Shown: positions 1 through 9,038, numbered from the stretch's first letter. The stretch: 63,043 nucleotides of DNA from DATKMP01 sp963790045 (GCA_963790045.1 CAWBMS010000019.1:1-63043); one strand, 5' to 3'. The notes: generated from the sequence alone by a model not told the origin. Numbers and translations are program-made.

Positions 1-558
1 CTTCGTGCACGTCGTGCCATCGGTTCAATGTTCTTTTCCTTTTTTGGCGGTGCTTGGATAATGTATTGGGCTTATCAAACATTCAACAATCGATTTGTTT
101 CTTTTGCGCTCATCATTGCAGCGACCTTCATTCTATTTTTCTTTTCCTATCGTAAGTATCATCTATTTCAAGGAGCTTTGACAGCAGAAGCTCCGTCTCA
201 GGCAAAACAAAAGGCTGATCGGGTCTTCAACATTGTGAATGTAACTCAATTGATTATCATTCTGGTTGTTGGAAATATATTAGCAAATATTGGTTTATCT
301 CATTGGGTTATTCCTGCGGCAATATTCATCATCGGAATACACTTTTTGCCATTGGCTTATGTATTTACGAATCGGTACCATTTTATTACGGGTAGTGGAT
401 TAATAGCGCTTGCTATTATATATCCTTTTCTGGCACCGGGTGGTGCTTCAGATCCCGTAGGATGTTTGGGTGCTGGAATTATTCTATGGATAAGTGCATT
501 GTGGGCTATCACGGTTACTCCTTCCGTTAAGTCAACAATTGAAAAAGGAAAAGATTAG
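1..558 (+). CDS. Integral membrane protein of unknown function, cassette 1 (5' end off-window)
   Basis: The reading frame is open from the first base, and the charged residues before the first ATG (at 28) look coding, so the true start probably lies upstream. About 185 residues are visible. They contain five or six hydrophobic segments with short polar loops, including one aromatic-rich stretch near the start and a short soluble region before the second pair of helices. No catalytic motif is visible and I do not recognise the family. The stop codon lies 15 bases before the R'' core of the first attC, the normal arrangement for a cassette gene without its own terminator. Cassette genes of this kind are often small membrane proteins of unknown role. 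Confidence 0.7.
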   Translation, partial: LRARRAIGSMFFSFFGGAWIMYWAYQTFNNRFVSFALIIAATFILFFFSYRKYHLFQGALTAEAPSQAKQKADRVFNIVNVTQLIIILVVGNILANIGLSHWVIPAAIFIIGIHFLPLAYVFTNRYHFITGSGLIALAIIYPFLAPGGASDPVGCLGAGIILWISALWAITVTPSVKSTIEKGKD

Positions 559-573
559 CAAATGTATTCTGCT

Positions 574-748
574 GCTTAACCAGCAACTCAAGCTGACGGT
601 GAAAGCGTTGGTGTAAAATCCGCGCGAGAAGGTTTATGAACAACATAAAAAATATTAGTTTGCACGCGACGGTTGTGGTAATAGAAAGTTCAGCGTACCG
701 CAGCTTTTTACCCGCCATCTTTTGGGCGGGAGTTGCCATCCGTTAGGT
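574..748 (+). other. attC site 1 (integron recombination site), 175 nt
   Basis: The R'' core GCTTAAC (574-580) is followed by L'' (GCAACTC-AAGCTG). At the far end L' (AGCTT ... GAGTTGC) precedes the R' core GTTAGGT (742-748); cleavage is expected after G742. L'' and L' are complementary. L' is interrupted by a 21-nt hairpin (CCCGCC 711-716, loop, GGGCGG 724-729) that attC2 lacks. Confidence 0.85.
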
Positions 749-773
749 GGCAATAAAGACTTAAAGATTGAGA

Positions 774-1377
774 TGAAAATATTTCCTTTAAAATATTTAT
801 CTGTATTAATTCTCACCCCTTACTTCATAGGAATGATTCCTGCAAGCAGCGCTTATGATGAGTATTCAATTGGTGGTGGATCGGGGCAATATGCTACATA
901 TGATTGTTCGGGTAATTCATACAAGAATTCATTGTTCGATGTTGGTTTTAAAGCAAGCCATAAATATGAATCAAATTTTCGTGCAGGAGCAAGTCTATCG
1001 GTATATTCAATGAATGGATTGATTCATTGCTTTGGTTATCCAGATCTTGCGTATGATACGAAGTATTTTTCATTTGGGACTACCGGTATTCGTCTTCGGT
1101 CAGAAGATATTCTCTATGGTGAGTTCTCGTTTCTTGATCAAGTTCCATATTTTACAGGCAAAGGATGTCTACGAGTAGGAGTCGGGATAAATGTGTACAA
1201 AATACTCATCTTTGGATAGGGAAGAACACCATTCCGTATGATAGATCAGCGTGGGCGGGACAGATTGAAATTCCCATATCATCGAGACAGTCTTTATTTT
1301 TCAATGGAAGATACGGTCTATCAACTGATATACCTGAATACGGATTTTCTATCGGAACAAAATGGAGATTACACTAA
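774..1377 (+). CDS. Secreted or outer-membrane protein of unknown function, cassette 2 (one frameshift)
   Basis: Translation from ATG 774 gives a signal peptide (MKIFPLK, hydrophobic core, cleavage near ASSA). The rest is a glycine- and aromatic-rich sequence with alternating polar and hydrophobic residues, typical of small outer-membrane beta-barrels. The frame stops at 1219. The downstream frame (to 1377) continues the same style and ends in GFSIGTKWRLH, an aromatic/basic C-terminal strand. The frames join at the A-run near 1196-1200 by a one-base change. Joined, the protein is about 200 residues. No family is recognised. The gene fills the cassette between attC1 and attC2. The break may be a sequencing error or real decay. 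Confidence 0.6.
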
Positions 1378-1390
1378 AACAATTATTGCC

Positions 1391-1548
1391 ACCTAACCAG
1401 CGGCTCAAGCTGACAGAATAAGCGTGGGAGCAATTTACATTGCGAGTAAAGTATTTGTGTTTAATAATTTATTTATCAGCATGAACTCAGTTCGTTGGGT
1501 GCATATTGAAAGTTATCAGCGCCACAGCTTAGCCGCAATCCGTTAGGT
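1391..1548 (+). other. attC site 2 (integron recombination site), 158 nt
   Basis: R'' ACCTAAC (1391-1397) and L'' GCGGCTCAAGCT pair with L' AGCTTAGCCGC and R' GTTAGGT (1542-1548). One C in L'' is unpaired, the expected extrahelical base that guides strand choice. This is the simplest of the three sites and has no inserted hairpin. Its central part resembles that of attC3 (shared gaactc, gtgcatat and aaagtt blocks). Confidence 0.88.
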
Positions 1549-1567
1549 GGCGCTCCATTTCAAAGGA

Positions 1568-2333
1568 ATGTTTGTGGATAGAAACTTAATGAACTTTGCG
1601 TATCAAGTCGAAAGTGAAAGAGAAACAGAGTATCGTACCTCTCAAAAGTTAAACGGATGGTTAACAAAGTATCCTCAATTATTGGATGCGATGTTTGAAT
1701 GTGCCTATTATTCTGGTGTCACTAGTGACCCAGAATCTCTCGATGGAGTATTTCATTCATTCGCACATAATATTTTACTAAGGTTTCCCTATACAATCAG
1801 AGCGACCTGTATTTTAATCGAAAAAGGTTTCTATTTCGAAACAGTCTCTTTAATTCGTAATCTTTATGAAACACTTTTTCAGCTTCGTTATTTTCATGCT
1901 TCACAAAAACCTTCTAAAGTCACATGTCCTTGAACGTAGAGTTAAATTTAAAGTGATGTTCGATGAAGTTGCGCCGGGATTTTACGAATCTCTGTATAAA
2001 CGAGACTTATCTGAGTTTGCTCACAATGGCTTTGCTTCTGTTATGTTTCGAGTGAATTATATTTCCTCGGAATCTGGAAGAACAACGATGGGAAGCGAAT
2101 TCAGCGAAGATTTTTGTTCTTATGCGACCAATCAATTGGTAGTGATCATCTATGGCATATTAAATTGGATTCCTAATTATTTTCCAAAATATACGGAGCT
2201 TGTTCACAAAGATACGGAATCCAAATGTAAAGAAGCGCTTACTTGGCTCAAAGAATCAATGGACCAGCATATTACTATGAAGCCAGTATCAAAGTCATAC
2301 TATGAAATAGTTAATCCTTTGATAATGAAATAA
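1568..2333 (+). CDS. DUF5677-like protein, cassette 3 (one frameshift)
   Basis: The first frame carries a helical segment with the pattern SLIRNLYETLFQLRYF, which resembles the core of DUF5677-type proteins (function unknown, often on mobile elements). It stops at 1933. The second frame picks up at the AAAAA run near 1905-1909 and continues to 2333, giving about 250 residues in all. The start is uncertain: ATG 1568 or 1589 are candidates, and a GTG at 1547 lies inside the attC core and is unlikely. The stop is 8 bases from the next attC. The family call rests on memory of the motif and is tentative. The break is a single-base indel in a homopolymer, so probably a sequence error. Confidence 0.6.
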
Positions 2334-2341
2334 ATGGCGCC

Positions 2342-2560
2342 ACCTAACCAGGCGCTCAAGCTGACGGAATGAGCGTGGATACGTTACGCATGGCGCGCAA
2401 CGGTTTTGTATATTTTGAAAGCTGTCAGTATGAACTCGTTTCGTTTAGTGCATATTAAAAGTTGGTCACGCCGCAGCTCCCGCTTTGCGGGATCCTCGAT
2501 TCGACCACGATTTAGCTGCGCTAAATCTGTCGAATCGGGATTAGTTGCGATCCGTTAGGT
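2342..2560 (+). other. attC site 3 (integron recombination site), 219 nt, with two inserted hairpins
   Basis: R'' ACCTAAC (2342-2348) with L'' GGCGCTCAAGCTG is paired at the far end by L' (GCAGCT ... AGTTGC) and R' GTTAGGT (2554-2560). Between the two halves of L' sit two hairpins: CCCGC/GCGGG (2479-2491) and a long one (2497-2537) with arms CGATTCGAC/GTCGAATCG and GATTTAGC/GCTAAATC. The insertion point matches that of the hairpin in attC1. Confidence 0.85.
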
Positions 2561-2600
2561 TGCAATTGGCAGATAGGATTAATGAAAGAGAAAAATATGC

Positions 2601-4701
2601 ATGAAATCTACCTTCCGATTAATTTTGTTGGTATTCTTGATGCTCGTAAATTCGAGCGTCTTATTTTCCCAATGGATTCAGACAAACGGACCAAACGGAG
2701 CCATCATTAATACTCTTTTCGTAAATGACACAACTCTCTTTGCCGTTATTGATAGCAACGGCATCTATCGTTCCACAAATACCGACCCTCGCTGGGTTCC
2801 AATAAATGAGGGTTTGACAACTACTTCTATTCATTGCCTCGGTCAATCTGGAACATATCTCTTTGCAGGGTCTTTCGGAGGAGGTGTCTTTCGTTCCTCC
2901 AATAATGGTACAAGTTGGACTGCGGTAAATACTGGAATAACGAGCACAAATATTTTGTCTTTTGCATTCAGCGGTATAAAAATCTTCACTGGAACTAATG
3001 ACGGTATTTTTCTTTCAACGGACAATGGAATGAACTGGTCTTCTGTCGACTCTGGATTGACAAATCGTATTGTCCGCACCCTTGTCATCAACGATACAAA
3101 CATTTTTGCCGTAACTGCTGGTGGTCTTTTTCTTTCCACAAATAGCGGGACAAGCTGGACACCAATGATTGCTGACTTCGGTGGTTATAGCCACTATATA
3201 ACATCTCTTGCAGCCATTTCTCAAGGGGGAGGCGGAACAACTCTTTTCTGTGCTACTATCGGGGACAACTTCCTTTCCACTGATAATGGTACAAATTGGA
3301 CTGTGATCAATGACCTAAAAAATTATAAAGTCCATTCCTTCGCCATCAGCTCCAATGGGACAAGCGGTGCAAATGTTTTTGCCGGAGCCTGGGGCGGTGT
3401 TTTTCTTTCAACAGATAATGGGACAAGCTGGACTTTAACTAATACCGGCTTGACGAGTACTACTGTCAATGTCATTGGTACAAATGGATCAAAACTTTAT
3501 GCAGCGACCAATGGTGGCGTTTTTCTATCTACCAACACTGGTTTAAATTGGACTCCTATGAATAGAGGAATGACGAACACCGAGGTTATTTCTCTTATTG
3601 CAAACGGCAATACTCTTGTTGCGGGCACTTTCTATGCAGGAATTAGTCTTTCCACAGACAATGGTATGAATTGGACTCCGATTAATGGGGGTTCACAAAT
3701 GTACATTGCGCATAGTCTTGCTTTCAGTGGCACAAATCTCTTTGCCAATGCTGTTGGCGGTGTTTTTCGTTCCACGGACAACGGCACGAACTGGACTTTG
3801 GTCGATTCTGGCTTGACCAATCAATCTGTGTCATCAATTCTTGTGAGCGGTATGGATCTTTTTGTTGGCACATTAGGGTATGAAGGCGGTGGTGGTGTTT
3901 TTCGTTCTTCCAATGACGGCACAAGCTGGACTCCAGTCAATACTGGCTTGACAGACGGTGTGGTTTATTCCCTTGCTAAAAGTGGTACGAATATTTATGC
4001 CGGTACCTGATGTCGGCGTCTTCCGTTCCAGTAATGATGGCACGACATGGACTGCAAGCAATTCTGGCATGACTGATACTTCTGTCTATACTCTTGCAGC
4101 GAGCGGATCAAATATTTTTGCTGGCATTTATCATGGCTATCTCTTTCTCTCAACCAACAACGGTTCTAATTGGACTGCAGTCATGACTGGCAAGCGTATT
4201 TCTTGTTTTGCTGTCGACGGAATGAATATATTCACCGGAACTGATGCCGGTGTCTTCCATTCCAGCAATAATGGCGTTAACTGGACAGTAGCCAACACTG
4301 GTTTGACGGATACAACTATCGGCTCTCTCGCCATCACCAACTCGTTTCTTTTTGCTGGTACTAATGGCAATGGTGTATGGCGGCGTCCCTTATCGGAATT
4401 GATTACTGGAATCGAAAATAATAGCAATCAGATGCCGCTTCGTTTTTCGCTTGATCAGAATTTCCCGAACCCGTTCAATCCTTCAACAGTTATTACATAT
4501 CAGTTGCCGATACATAGTTTTGTTATATTAAAAATCTATGATGTGCTCGGAAGAGAAGTGCGGACGCTGGTCAATGAGAGCCAGCATTCGGGCAATCATT
4601 CGGTTAATTTCAGCGACAAGAATTTGTCAAGTGGTGTATATTTCTATCGTTTAGAAGCTGGGATATTTACCGAGACTAAGAAACTTGTACTTTTACGATG
4701 A
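2601..4701 (+). CDS. T9SS-secreted BNR/Ycf48-type beta-propeller repeat protein, cassette 4 (one frameshift)
   Basis: The N-terminus is a signal peptide (MKSTFRL, hydrophobic, VLFSQ). More than a dozen repeats follow, each of about 40 residues, with the pattern LFAGT..GGVFLSTDNGTSWT..NTGL; this matches sortilin/BNR-like or Ycf48-like propellers. The last 85 residues are a T9SS sorting domain with FPNPFNPST, then YDVLGREV and SGVYFYRL, ending in KKLVLLR. The product should be exported across the outer membrane and anchored or released by the type IX system. The first frame stops at 4010; the second starts just before it. One extra C at GGTACCTGAT (4005-4014) explains the break. At about 2.1 kb this is a large cassette gene. 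Confidence 0.8.
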
Positions 4702-4703
4702 GG

Positions 4704-4718
4704 CAATTGCAACCTAAC
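4704..4718 (+). other. 3' end of cassette 4: lone attC R'' core
   Basis: The 15 bases ending in ACCTAAC (4712-4718) are the exact reverse complement of the cassette 4 start (2554-2568). No L'' box follows: the next bases are an A-rich run. No convincing partner L'/R' is seen; the only nearby GTTAGGC (5116-5122) lacks an L'. The last attC is therefore missing or decayed. Confidence 0.7.
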
Positions 4719-5149
4719 CATTTTAAAAAGGAAAGAGTCAAGTAAATACGTTTCTCCCGAGACATCTCGAAGAACGAGAAGTCCAGAATGTTCTCCCGCA
4801 TCAATAAAAATATAAAGAGCGCGATGCCGTCGGCAATAAATTTATGCACGACAAACAGGCAGCTAAGGTCGACAGAGCGCGTTCTGACGAAAGCCGAAGT
4901 CTATCAAGAGGAAGCCGAACGAAAGGCAATGATGTTGAGAATATTTTATTATATTATTCATTCAATAAAATATATGGCGGAGACCATCGCTACGGGTCCA
5001 AGTACCCGAGCAAGAGATGTTCGTCTCGGGACATCAGGACATTATCCCGTTTGCGGGAGCGCCGATCTCATTGTCGGGTGCCTCCGCCAGTTTGATTTAT
5101 CGTACTATAGAAATCGTTAGGCAGCGATAAATTCTCAATGGAGGATATT
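4719..5149 (+). other. Region without a supported gene, rich in inverted repeats
   Basis: Two overlapping short open frames here are not credible genes. The stretch contains several hairpins: an AT hairpin (ATATTTTAtt ... TAAAATAT, about 4946-4980), CCCGAG/CTCGGG (about 5013-5039) and CCCG/CGGG (about 5044-5058). TTTATCG/CGATAAA flanks the GTTAGGC at 5116. It may be the decayed end of the cassette array or a pile of small palindromic repeats. Confidence 0.4.
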
Positions 5150-6271
5150 ATGAGTCCGATTGCATTCCATAGAACCAGATCCATCGTTTTGTACCTCACG
5201 ATGTTGTGTATAGTTCTCGCCCAAAACCTCAGCGCACAGCAAACCCTTAAAGGAATCGTCAGAGGCAAGGTTGTCGATGATTCTACAAATTTGTCTCTTC
5301 CATTTACCAACATTTTCATCGCAAATTCAACTATCGGAACTTTTACCGACAGCACGGGAAGATTTCAAATAAAAGATGTACCTTACGGCATTCATAAATT
5401 CGTCGCTTCAATCGTCGGCTATGTGCCTCAAATCGTTACGATGCATATAACTGATACAACAGCACATAATATTGTGTTTCGGCTCAAACTCCAGAATATT
5501 CAATTGTTGTCGGTCAACATTGAAGGAAGTGAACCCAAAGAATGGAAACTTCATCTTCAAAAATTTTTAACCGAATTTTTCGGATCGACATCGAATGCCA
5601 AAAAGTGCAAATTATTGAATCCCGAAGTGCTCGATTTTGCTGAAGACGAAAGGACATCCGAATTTGTTGCCACGGTGCGCGAGCCATTGATTATCGAAAA
5701 CCATGCACTGGGGTACCGCCTCAGTTATTATCTGAAGTACTTTAAATACACGAAAAAAGCTTTGCAATTCTTCGGAGAAGCAAAATTTGATCAATTAGAT
5801 GCCAAGAATGCGGAAGAACTCTTACGTTGGAAGGAAAACCGGGAAGATACATACTATGGGTCAAGACGTCATTTTTTTTCGACACTCTTCCACAAGACAT
5901 CAAAAGAAAAAGGATTTAATGTTACGAGCGTATCAAATGTAAAAAATCAGCGGCCCGATTTTTATAAAATTGAAACCGGATCTTATATAAACATTTCCGG
6001 ATCGTACAGAACCGAGGAAAAAGTGAACCCGGATGACTTTGTTGTCGATGGCGCAAGTATTTATGAAAAGAAATTGTTTTTCCCGGGTTCATTACAGGTC
6101 ACCTTCAGTAAAGGCCTGTTCGATTCAAAAATATCCCAAGTCGAATTAGAGCAAAGTTTGATCACGATTTACTCAAACGGCGAGATAGCCGAACCCCTCG
6201 GAGTATTAACATCCGGTTATTGGTCAACCCAGCGGGCGGCGGAATTGTTGCCGTGGGATTATGAACCATAA
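5150..6271 (+). CDS. Carboxypeptidase-regulatory-like (CarboxypepD_reg-like) domain protein
   Basis: ATG 5150 is chosen over the upstream in-frame ATG 5138 because GGAGG (5140-5144) sits at the right distance before it. A signal peptide (ending near LSAQQ) is followed by a domain of about 85 residues with the pattern GKVVDDSTNLSLPFTNIFI ... GTFTDSTGRFQI. This is the CarboxypepD_reg-like beta-sandwich found at the N-terminus of many Bacteroidota surface and outer-membrane proteins. The remaining 280 residues are a mixed region seen in related exported proteins without a TonB plug or barrel, so this is not a SusC-type receptor. It probably acts in the periplasm or cell envelope; the substrate is unknown. 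It sits just outside the cassette array. Confidence 0.75.
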   Translation: MSPIAFHRTRSIVLYLTMLCIVLAQNLSAQQTLKGIVRGKVVDDSTNLSLPFTNIFIANSTIGTFTDSTGRFQIKDVPYGIHKFVASIVGYVPQIVTMHITDTTAHNIVFRLKLQNIQLLSVNIEGSEPKEWKLHLQKFLTEFFGSTSNAKKCKLLNPEVLDFAEDERTSEFVATVREPLIIENHALGYRLSYYLKYFKYTKKALQFFGEAKFDQLDAKNAEELLRWKENREDTYYGSRRHFFSTLFHKTSKEKGFNVTSVSNVKNQRPDFYKIETGSYINISGSYRTEEKVNPDDFVVDGASIYEKKLFFPGSLQVTFSKGLFDSKISQVELEQSLITIYSNGEIAEPLGVLTSGYWSTQRAAELLPWDYEP

Positions 6272-6725
6272 CGGTTATCGAATGAACAATATTTGTTACA
6301 CTTCATTGCTAAAATATCGCCGGCTCCTAAGTAACAAAATCATGAAGGTACCACCGAAGAAGAATAAGAATTCGTAGGCAAAAGCCCTTTCGGAGTCAAG
6401 AGAAAGCCAAGTTCAGCGTGAAACGATATAATAAGATGCACACGTTGCGTGCTACCATTTAATGCCTCCGGCTGTTTGAGTCGGCTGAGCGTTCGTTCTT
6501 TTCCTGAAGGGACGACTTTATCGAAAACGTTGTCCGTAATAGAGTTCACCAATAAATGCTACCAGCTTCGCAAAGACATCTTTTTTCCTTTTTAGACAAC
6601 CTCATGAAGAAGGGGTAGGATCAATGTGCGTTCCGCCAAAAAGATTGCGGGATTTTTTTCCCGAAAATCATCTTCAACGCAATCAGTTCCTTTTCGCGGT
6701 GAACGATGAAAAGGGTATTCCCAGA
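6272..6725. other. 454-bp stretch with no recognised gene
   Basis: Short frames exist on both strands but none has a ribosome-binding site or recognisable motif. It separates the cassette array and its flanking gene from the housekeeping genes to the right. Some - strand frames look faintly coding, so it may hold a decayed gene; I cannot name one. Confidence 0.4.
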
Positions 6726-7055
6726 TCAGTCCACAATAAATAATTTTGCACCTACCGACGTGAACGAACGATGCGGCGCAATGCCATCGGCGACTTGATA
6801 ACTCATACCCGGTGAGAGAACAAACTTTCTTCCATCGTTTAGTTCGGTATGCAATTCTCCAGCCAGACAAAGAAGGATGTGCCCTTTTTCACACCAGTGA
6901 TCCGCAGCATATCCGGGCGAGTATTCAACCATACGAACACGAATGGCACCGAATTGACATGTGCGCCAGTAAGCATGTCCGGTTGTGCCGTTATGTTTTG
7001 TTGATGCGATTGTGGACCAATCGGTTGTACTAAAGGGAATCTCTGTGATATTCAT
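6726..7055 (-). CDS. DHCW-motif cupin-fold protein
   Basis: The product, about 109 residues starting at MNITEIPF, is a single-domain cupin. The family hallmark is visible as ADHWCEKGHILLCLAGEL, followed by the second cupin motif around PGMSYQVADGIAPH. His residues in the two motifs are the likely metal ligands. An upstream in-frame start at 7091 would add 12 residues not typical of the family. Related proteins are small stand-alone cupins of unknown substrate. The gene is monocistronic, with the thioesterase gene upstream also on -. Confidence 0.8.
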   Translation of the reverse strand: MNITEIPFSTTDWSTIASTKHNGTTGHAYWRTCQFGAIRVRMVEYSPGYAADHWCEKGHILLCLAGELHTELNDGRKFVLSPGMSYQVADGIAPHRSFTSVGAKLFIVD

Positions 7056-7132
7056 AGTTTGTTTTCTATTGATCGTGATGGTTGGAACCATATTGAGTGC
7101 GAATAGAGTATTCTGAATATTAAAACATATAT

Positions 7133-7519
7133 TCAGGATTTTTTAAAATAACATGTGCCGGTAACATCGCCAATTTGGATTCCGCTGCTGTCGGCAAGGG
7201 AAACGCGATACACTCCGGTGCGCGCACTGCGGGAAATTTCTTCGGCAACGGCGGTAACCGTGCCGCCGACGCATGGCCGCAAGTAGGAAATGGATACGTG
7301 GAGCGAGACCGCAAGCGTGCCGTGGCTGTTTGCTGCAACGCAAAAAGTAAAATCGGCGAGTGTAAAGAGAGCGCCGCCCATCAATGTGCCGATGCCGTTC
7401 AAATGGTTCTCCGTTACATTCATCGTGCATCGCGCAAATCCGGGATGGTATTCAACAATTTGAATTCCGCATTGTTTTGCAAAGGCATCTTTTTTAAATA
7501 ATTCTTCTATATGCTTCAT
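7133..7519 (-). CDS. PaaI-family hotdog thioesterase
   Basis: The 128 residues form a single hotdog domain. The helix region HLNGIGTLMGGALFTLADFTF matches the PaaI signature, in which the conserved Asn and the Gly-Gly after the Met contact the acyl-CoA. The following strands (AVSLHVSISYLRP) are typical. The expected reaction is hydrolysis of a small acyl-CoA thioester in the cytoplasm, as in phenylacetate-type pathways. An enoyl-CoA hydratase gene starts 200 bp away in the divergent direction, so the two may share a regulatory region and an acyl-CoA pathway. Confidence 0.85.
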   Translation of the reverse strand: MKHIEELFKKDAFAKQCGIQIVEYHPGFARCTMNVTENHLNGIGTLMGGALFTLADFTFCVAANSHGTLAVSLHVSISYLRPCVGGTVTAVAEEISRSARTGVYRVSLADSSGIQIGDVTGTCYFKKS

Positions 7520-7721
7520 AGTGTGTGAACTAATATGAGTTATATGTTTTATCGATATGGACTTATATGAAAAAGTGTACAGGAAATAGAACTGAAAAAC
7601 AAGATGTGCGAAGAATATTTATGAAAAACATTCGCAGGAAAGAAATTATATTTCTCATGTCCTTCCTTGATTTTGGTACAGCTTCTTGCTACTTTCGTTA
7701 CACGAGCGGAACAAGTATTGC

Positions 7722-8504
7722 ATGGAATTGACAAAGATTATATATTCGGTCAGCAAGAAGGTTGCTACTATTACGCTGAATTGCCCTGAGGCGAATAATG
7801 CCGTGGATACGCAAAGCATTGCGGAACTTTCCTATGTCTTTACGCAAGTACAAAAAGATCAGGCGATTAAAGTGGTTGTGCTGCGCGCCGAGGGAGATTT
7901 TTTTTGTGCCGGCGTTGATGCAAGCTATTTAGAGCAAATAGCAAAGTATGACTTTAACCAGAACTTGCAGGATTCCTCCGACCTGATGCGGTTGCTGTTA
8001 CAGATTTATACTTTGCGCAAACCGGTTATTGCATGCGTGCAAGGTCCCGCGCTTGCCGTTGGATGCGGTTTAGCGGTCGTGTGTGATTTTATTATCGCGG
8101 CAAAAGAAACAGCAACGCTAGGTTTCCCGGAAGTAACACTGGGATTCATTCCTGCGCTTGTACTTATTTTTCTTTCTCGAAGAATCGGAGAAGGACGCGC
8201 GCGCGAATTCGTTCTTCGCGGCACTCCGTTATCTGCCGAAGAAGCGTTCGCGATGGGTTTAATCAGTCAGGTAACGCCGCTTGTAGAATTAGAACGCGCA
8301 ACGAAGCAGCTTGCCGAGCATTTGAAGACAAAAAACAGCTCTTCATCGATGGGATTGCTGAAAGAACTTTTTGCGCGCGTGCATGGCATGTCCACCAACG
8401 ACGCATTGGATTATGCTTCCAATCTCAATGCACTTGCCCGTATGACGGATGATTGCAAAAAAGGAATCGAAGCATTCTTGAACAATGAACCAGTGAAATG
8501 GTAA
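7722..8504 (+). CDS. Enoyl-CoA hydratase/isomerase (crotonase) family protein
   Basis: ATG 7722 gives a 260-residue crotonase, the usual length; the longer frame from 7686 adds an atypical N-terminus. The CoA/oxyanion-hole motifs are visible: LRAEGDFFCAGVDASYLE and then ACVQGPALAVGCGLAVVCDFIIA. The loop GFPEVTLGFIPALV carries the family's proline-rich signature. The protein should act on acyl-CoA intermediates; whether it is a hydratase or an isomerase cannot be told because the catalytic Glu pair varies in the family. The next gene, apt, begins 6 bases after the stop, so the two are co-transcribed although functionally unrelated. Confidence 0.85.
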   Translation: MELTKIIYSVSKKVATITLNCPEANNAVDTQSIAELSYVFTQVQKDQAIKVVVLRAEGDFFCAGVDASYLEQIAKYDFNQNLQDSSDLMRLLLQIYTLRKPVIACVQGPALAVGCGLAVVCDFIIAAKETATLGFPEVTLGFIPALVLIFLSRRIGEGRAREFVLRGTPLSAEEAFAMGLISQVTPLVELERATKQLAEHLKTKNSSSSMGLLKELFARVHGMSTNDALDYASNLNALARMTDDCKKGIEAFLNNEPVKW

Positions 8505-8510
8505 AACTTT

Positions 8511-9038
8511 ATGAGTACCGATCTTTCAAACTATATTCGCAGCATACCGGATTTTCCCAAGAAGGGAATCGATTTTAAAGATGTGACCACCATCTGGAAA
8601 GATGCCACGGGATTTCAACTTGCTGTCGATCAATTCGCCGAAAAATATTCCGGGCAGAAGATCGATAAGATTGTCGGCATCGAATCGCGCGGGTTTGTAT
8701 TTGGTGCGGCGATTGCACTGCGTTTGCATGCAGGGTTTGTTCCCGTACGGAAGAAAGGAAAGCTTCCGGCATCCGTGATCAGCGAAGAATATGCATTAGA
8801 ATATGGAACCGATACGATTGAAATTCATATCGATGCAATTCAAAAAGGTGAACGAGTATTGTTGCATGATGATTTGCTTGCAACAGGCGGCACCATGCAA
8901 GCTGCGGCAAAACTTATTACACAGTTAGGCGGAGAAATTGTCGGCATTTCTTTTTTAATCGAACTTACATCTCTCAACGGCAGAGCCAAACTTACGCCGT
9001 ACGATGTGTTTTCGCTTATTCAATTTGAAGGTGAATAA
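8511..9038 (+). CDS. apt: Adenine phosphoribosyltransferase
   Basis: A 175-residue cytoplasmic purine-salvage enzyme that makes AMP and pyrophosphate from adenine and PRPP. The length is standard. The PRPP-binding loop is clear at residues about 114-129 (ERVLLHDDLLATGGTM). The N-terminal FPKKGIDFKDVT and the VGIESRGFVFG segment are typical of Apt. The gene follows the crotonase gene by 6 bases and ends 150 bases before the thioesterase gene. Confidence 0.95.
   Translation: MSTDLSNYIRSIPDFPKKGIDFKDVTTIWKDATGFQLAVDQFAEKYSGQKIDKIVGIESRGFVFGAAIALRLHAGFVPVRKKGKLPASVISEEYALEYGTDTIEIHIDAIQKGERVLLHDDLLATGGTMQAAAKLITQLGGEIVGISFLIELTSLNGRAKLTPYDVFSLIQFEGE

Larger units (their letters stand above)
1..5122 (+). 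mobile_element. Integron gene-cassette array (distal part)
   Basis: Four consecutive + strand gene units are separated by attC recombination sites, as in chromosomal integrons. Each cassette begins at G|TTAGG and ends with a complementary ACCTAAC core. The ends of a single cassette pair with each other further than with those of their neighbours: cassette 2 (743-1542) over 15 bases, cassette 3 (1543-2554) over 11, cassette 4 (2555-4718) over 15. That is what insertion of circular cassettes predicts. The attC sites are related in sequence to each other, as in sedentary arrays. No integrase or attI is in the window; by the usual geometry they lie to the left. The right boundary is uncertain because no complete attC follows cassette 4. 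Confidence 0.85.

Noticed and set aside
2661..4427. Several - strand frames opposite the T9SS propeller gene
   Set aside because: They are shadows of the repeated coding sequence on +, with the periodicity of the propeller repeats.
4788..5120. Two overlapping + open frames after the last cassette
   Set aside because: They share the same DNA in two frames, have no ribosome-binding site, and run through several hairpins.
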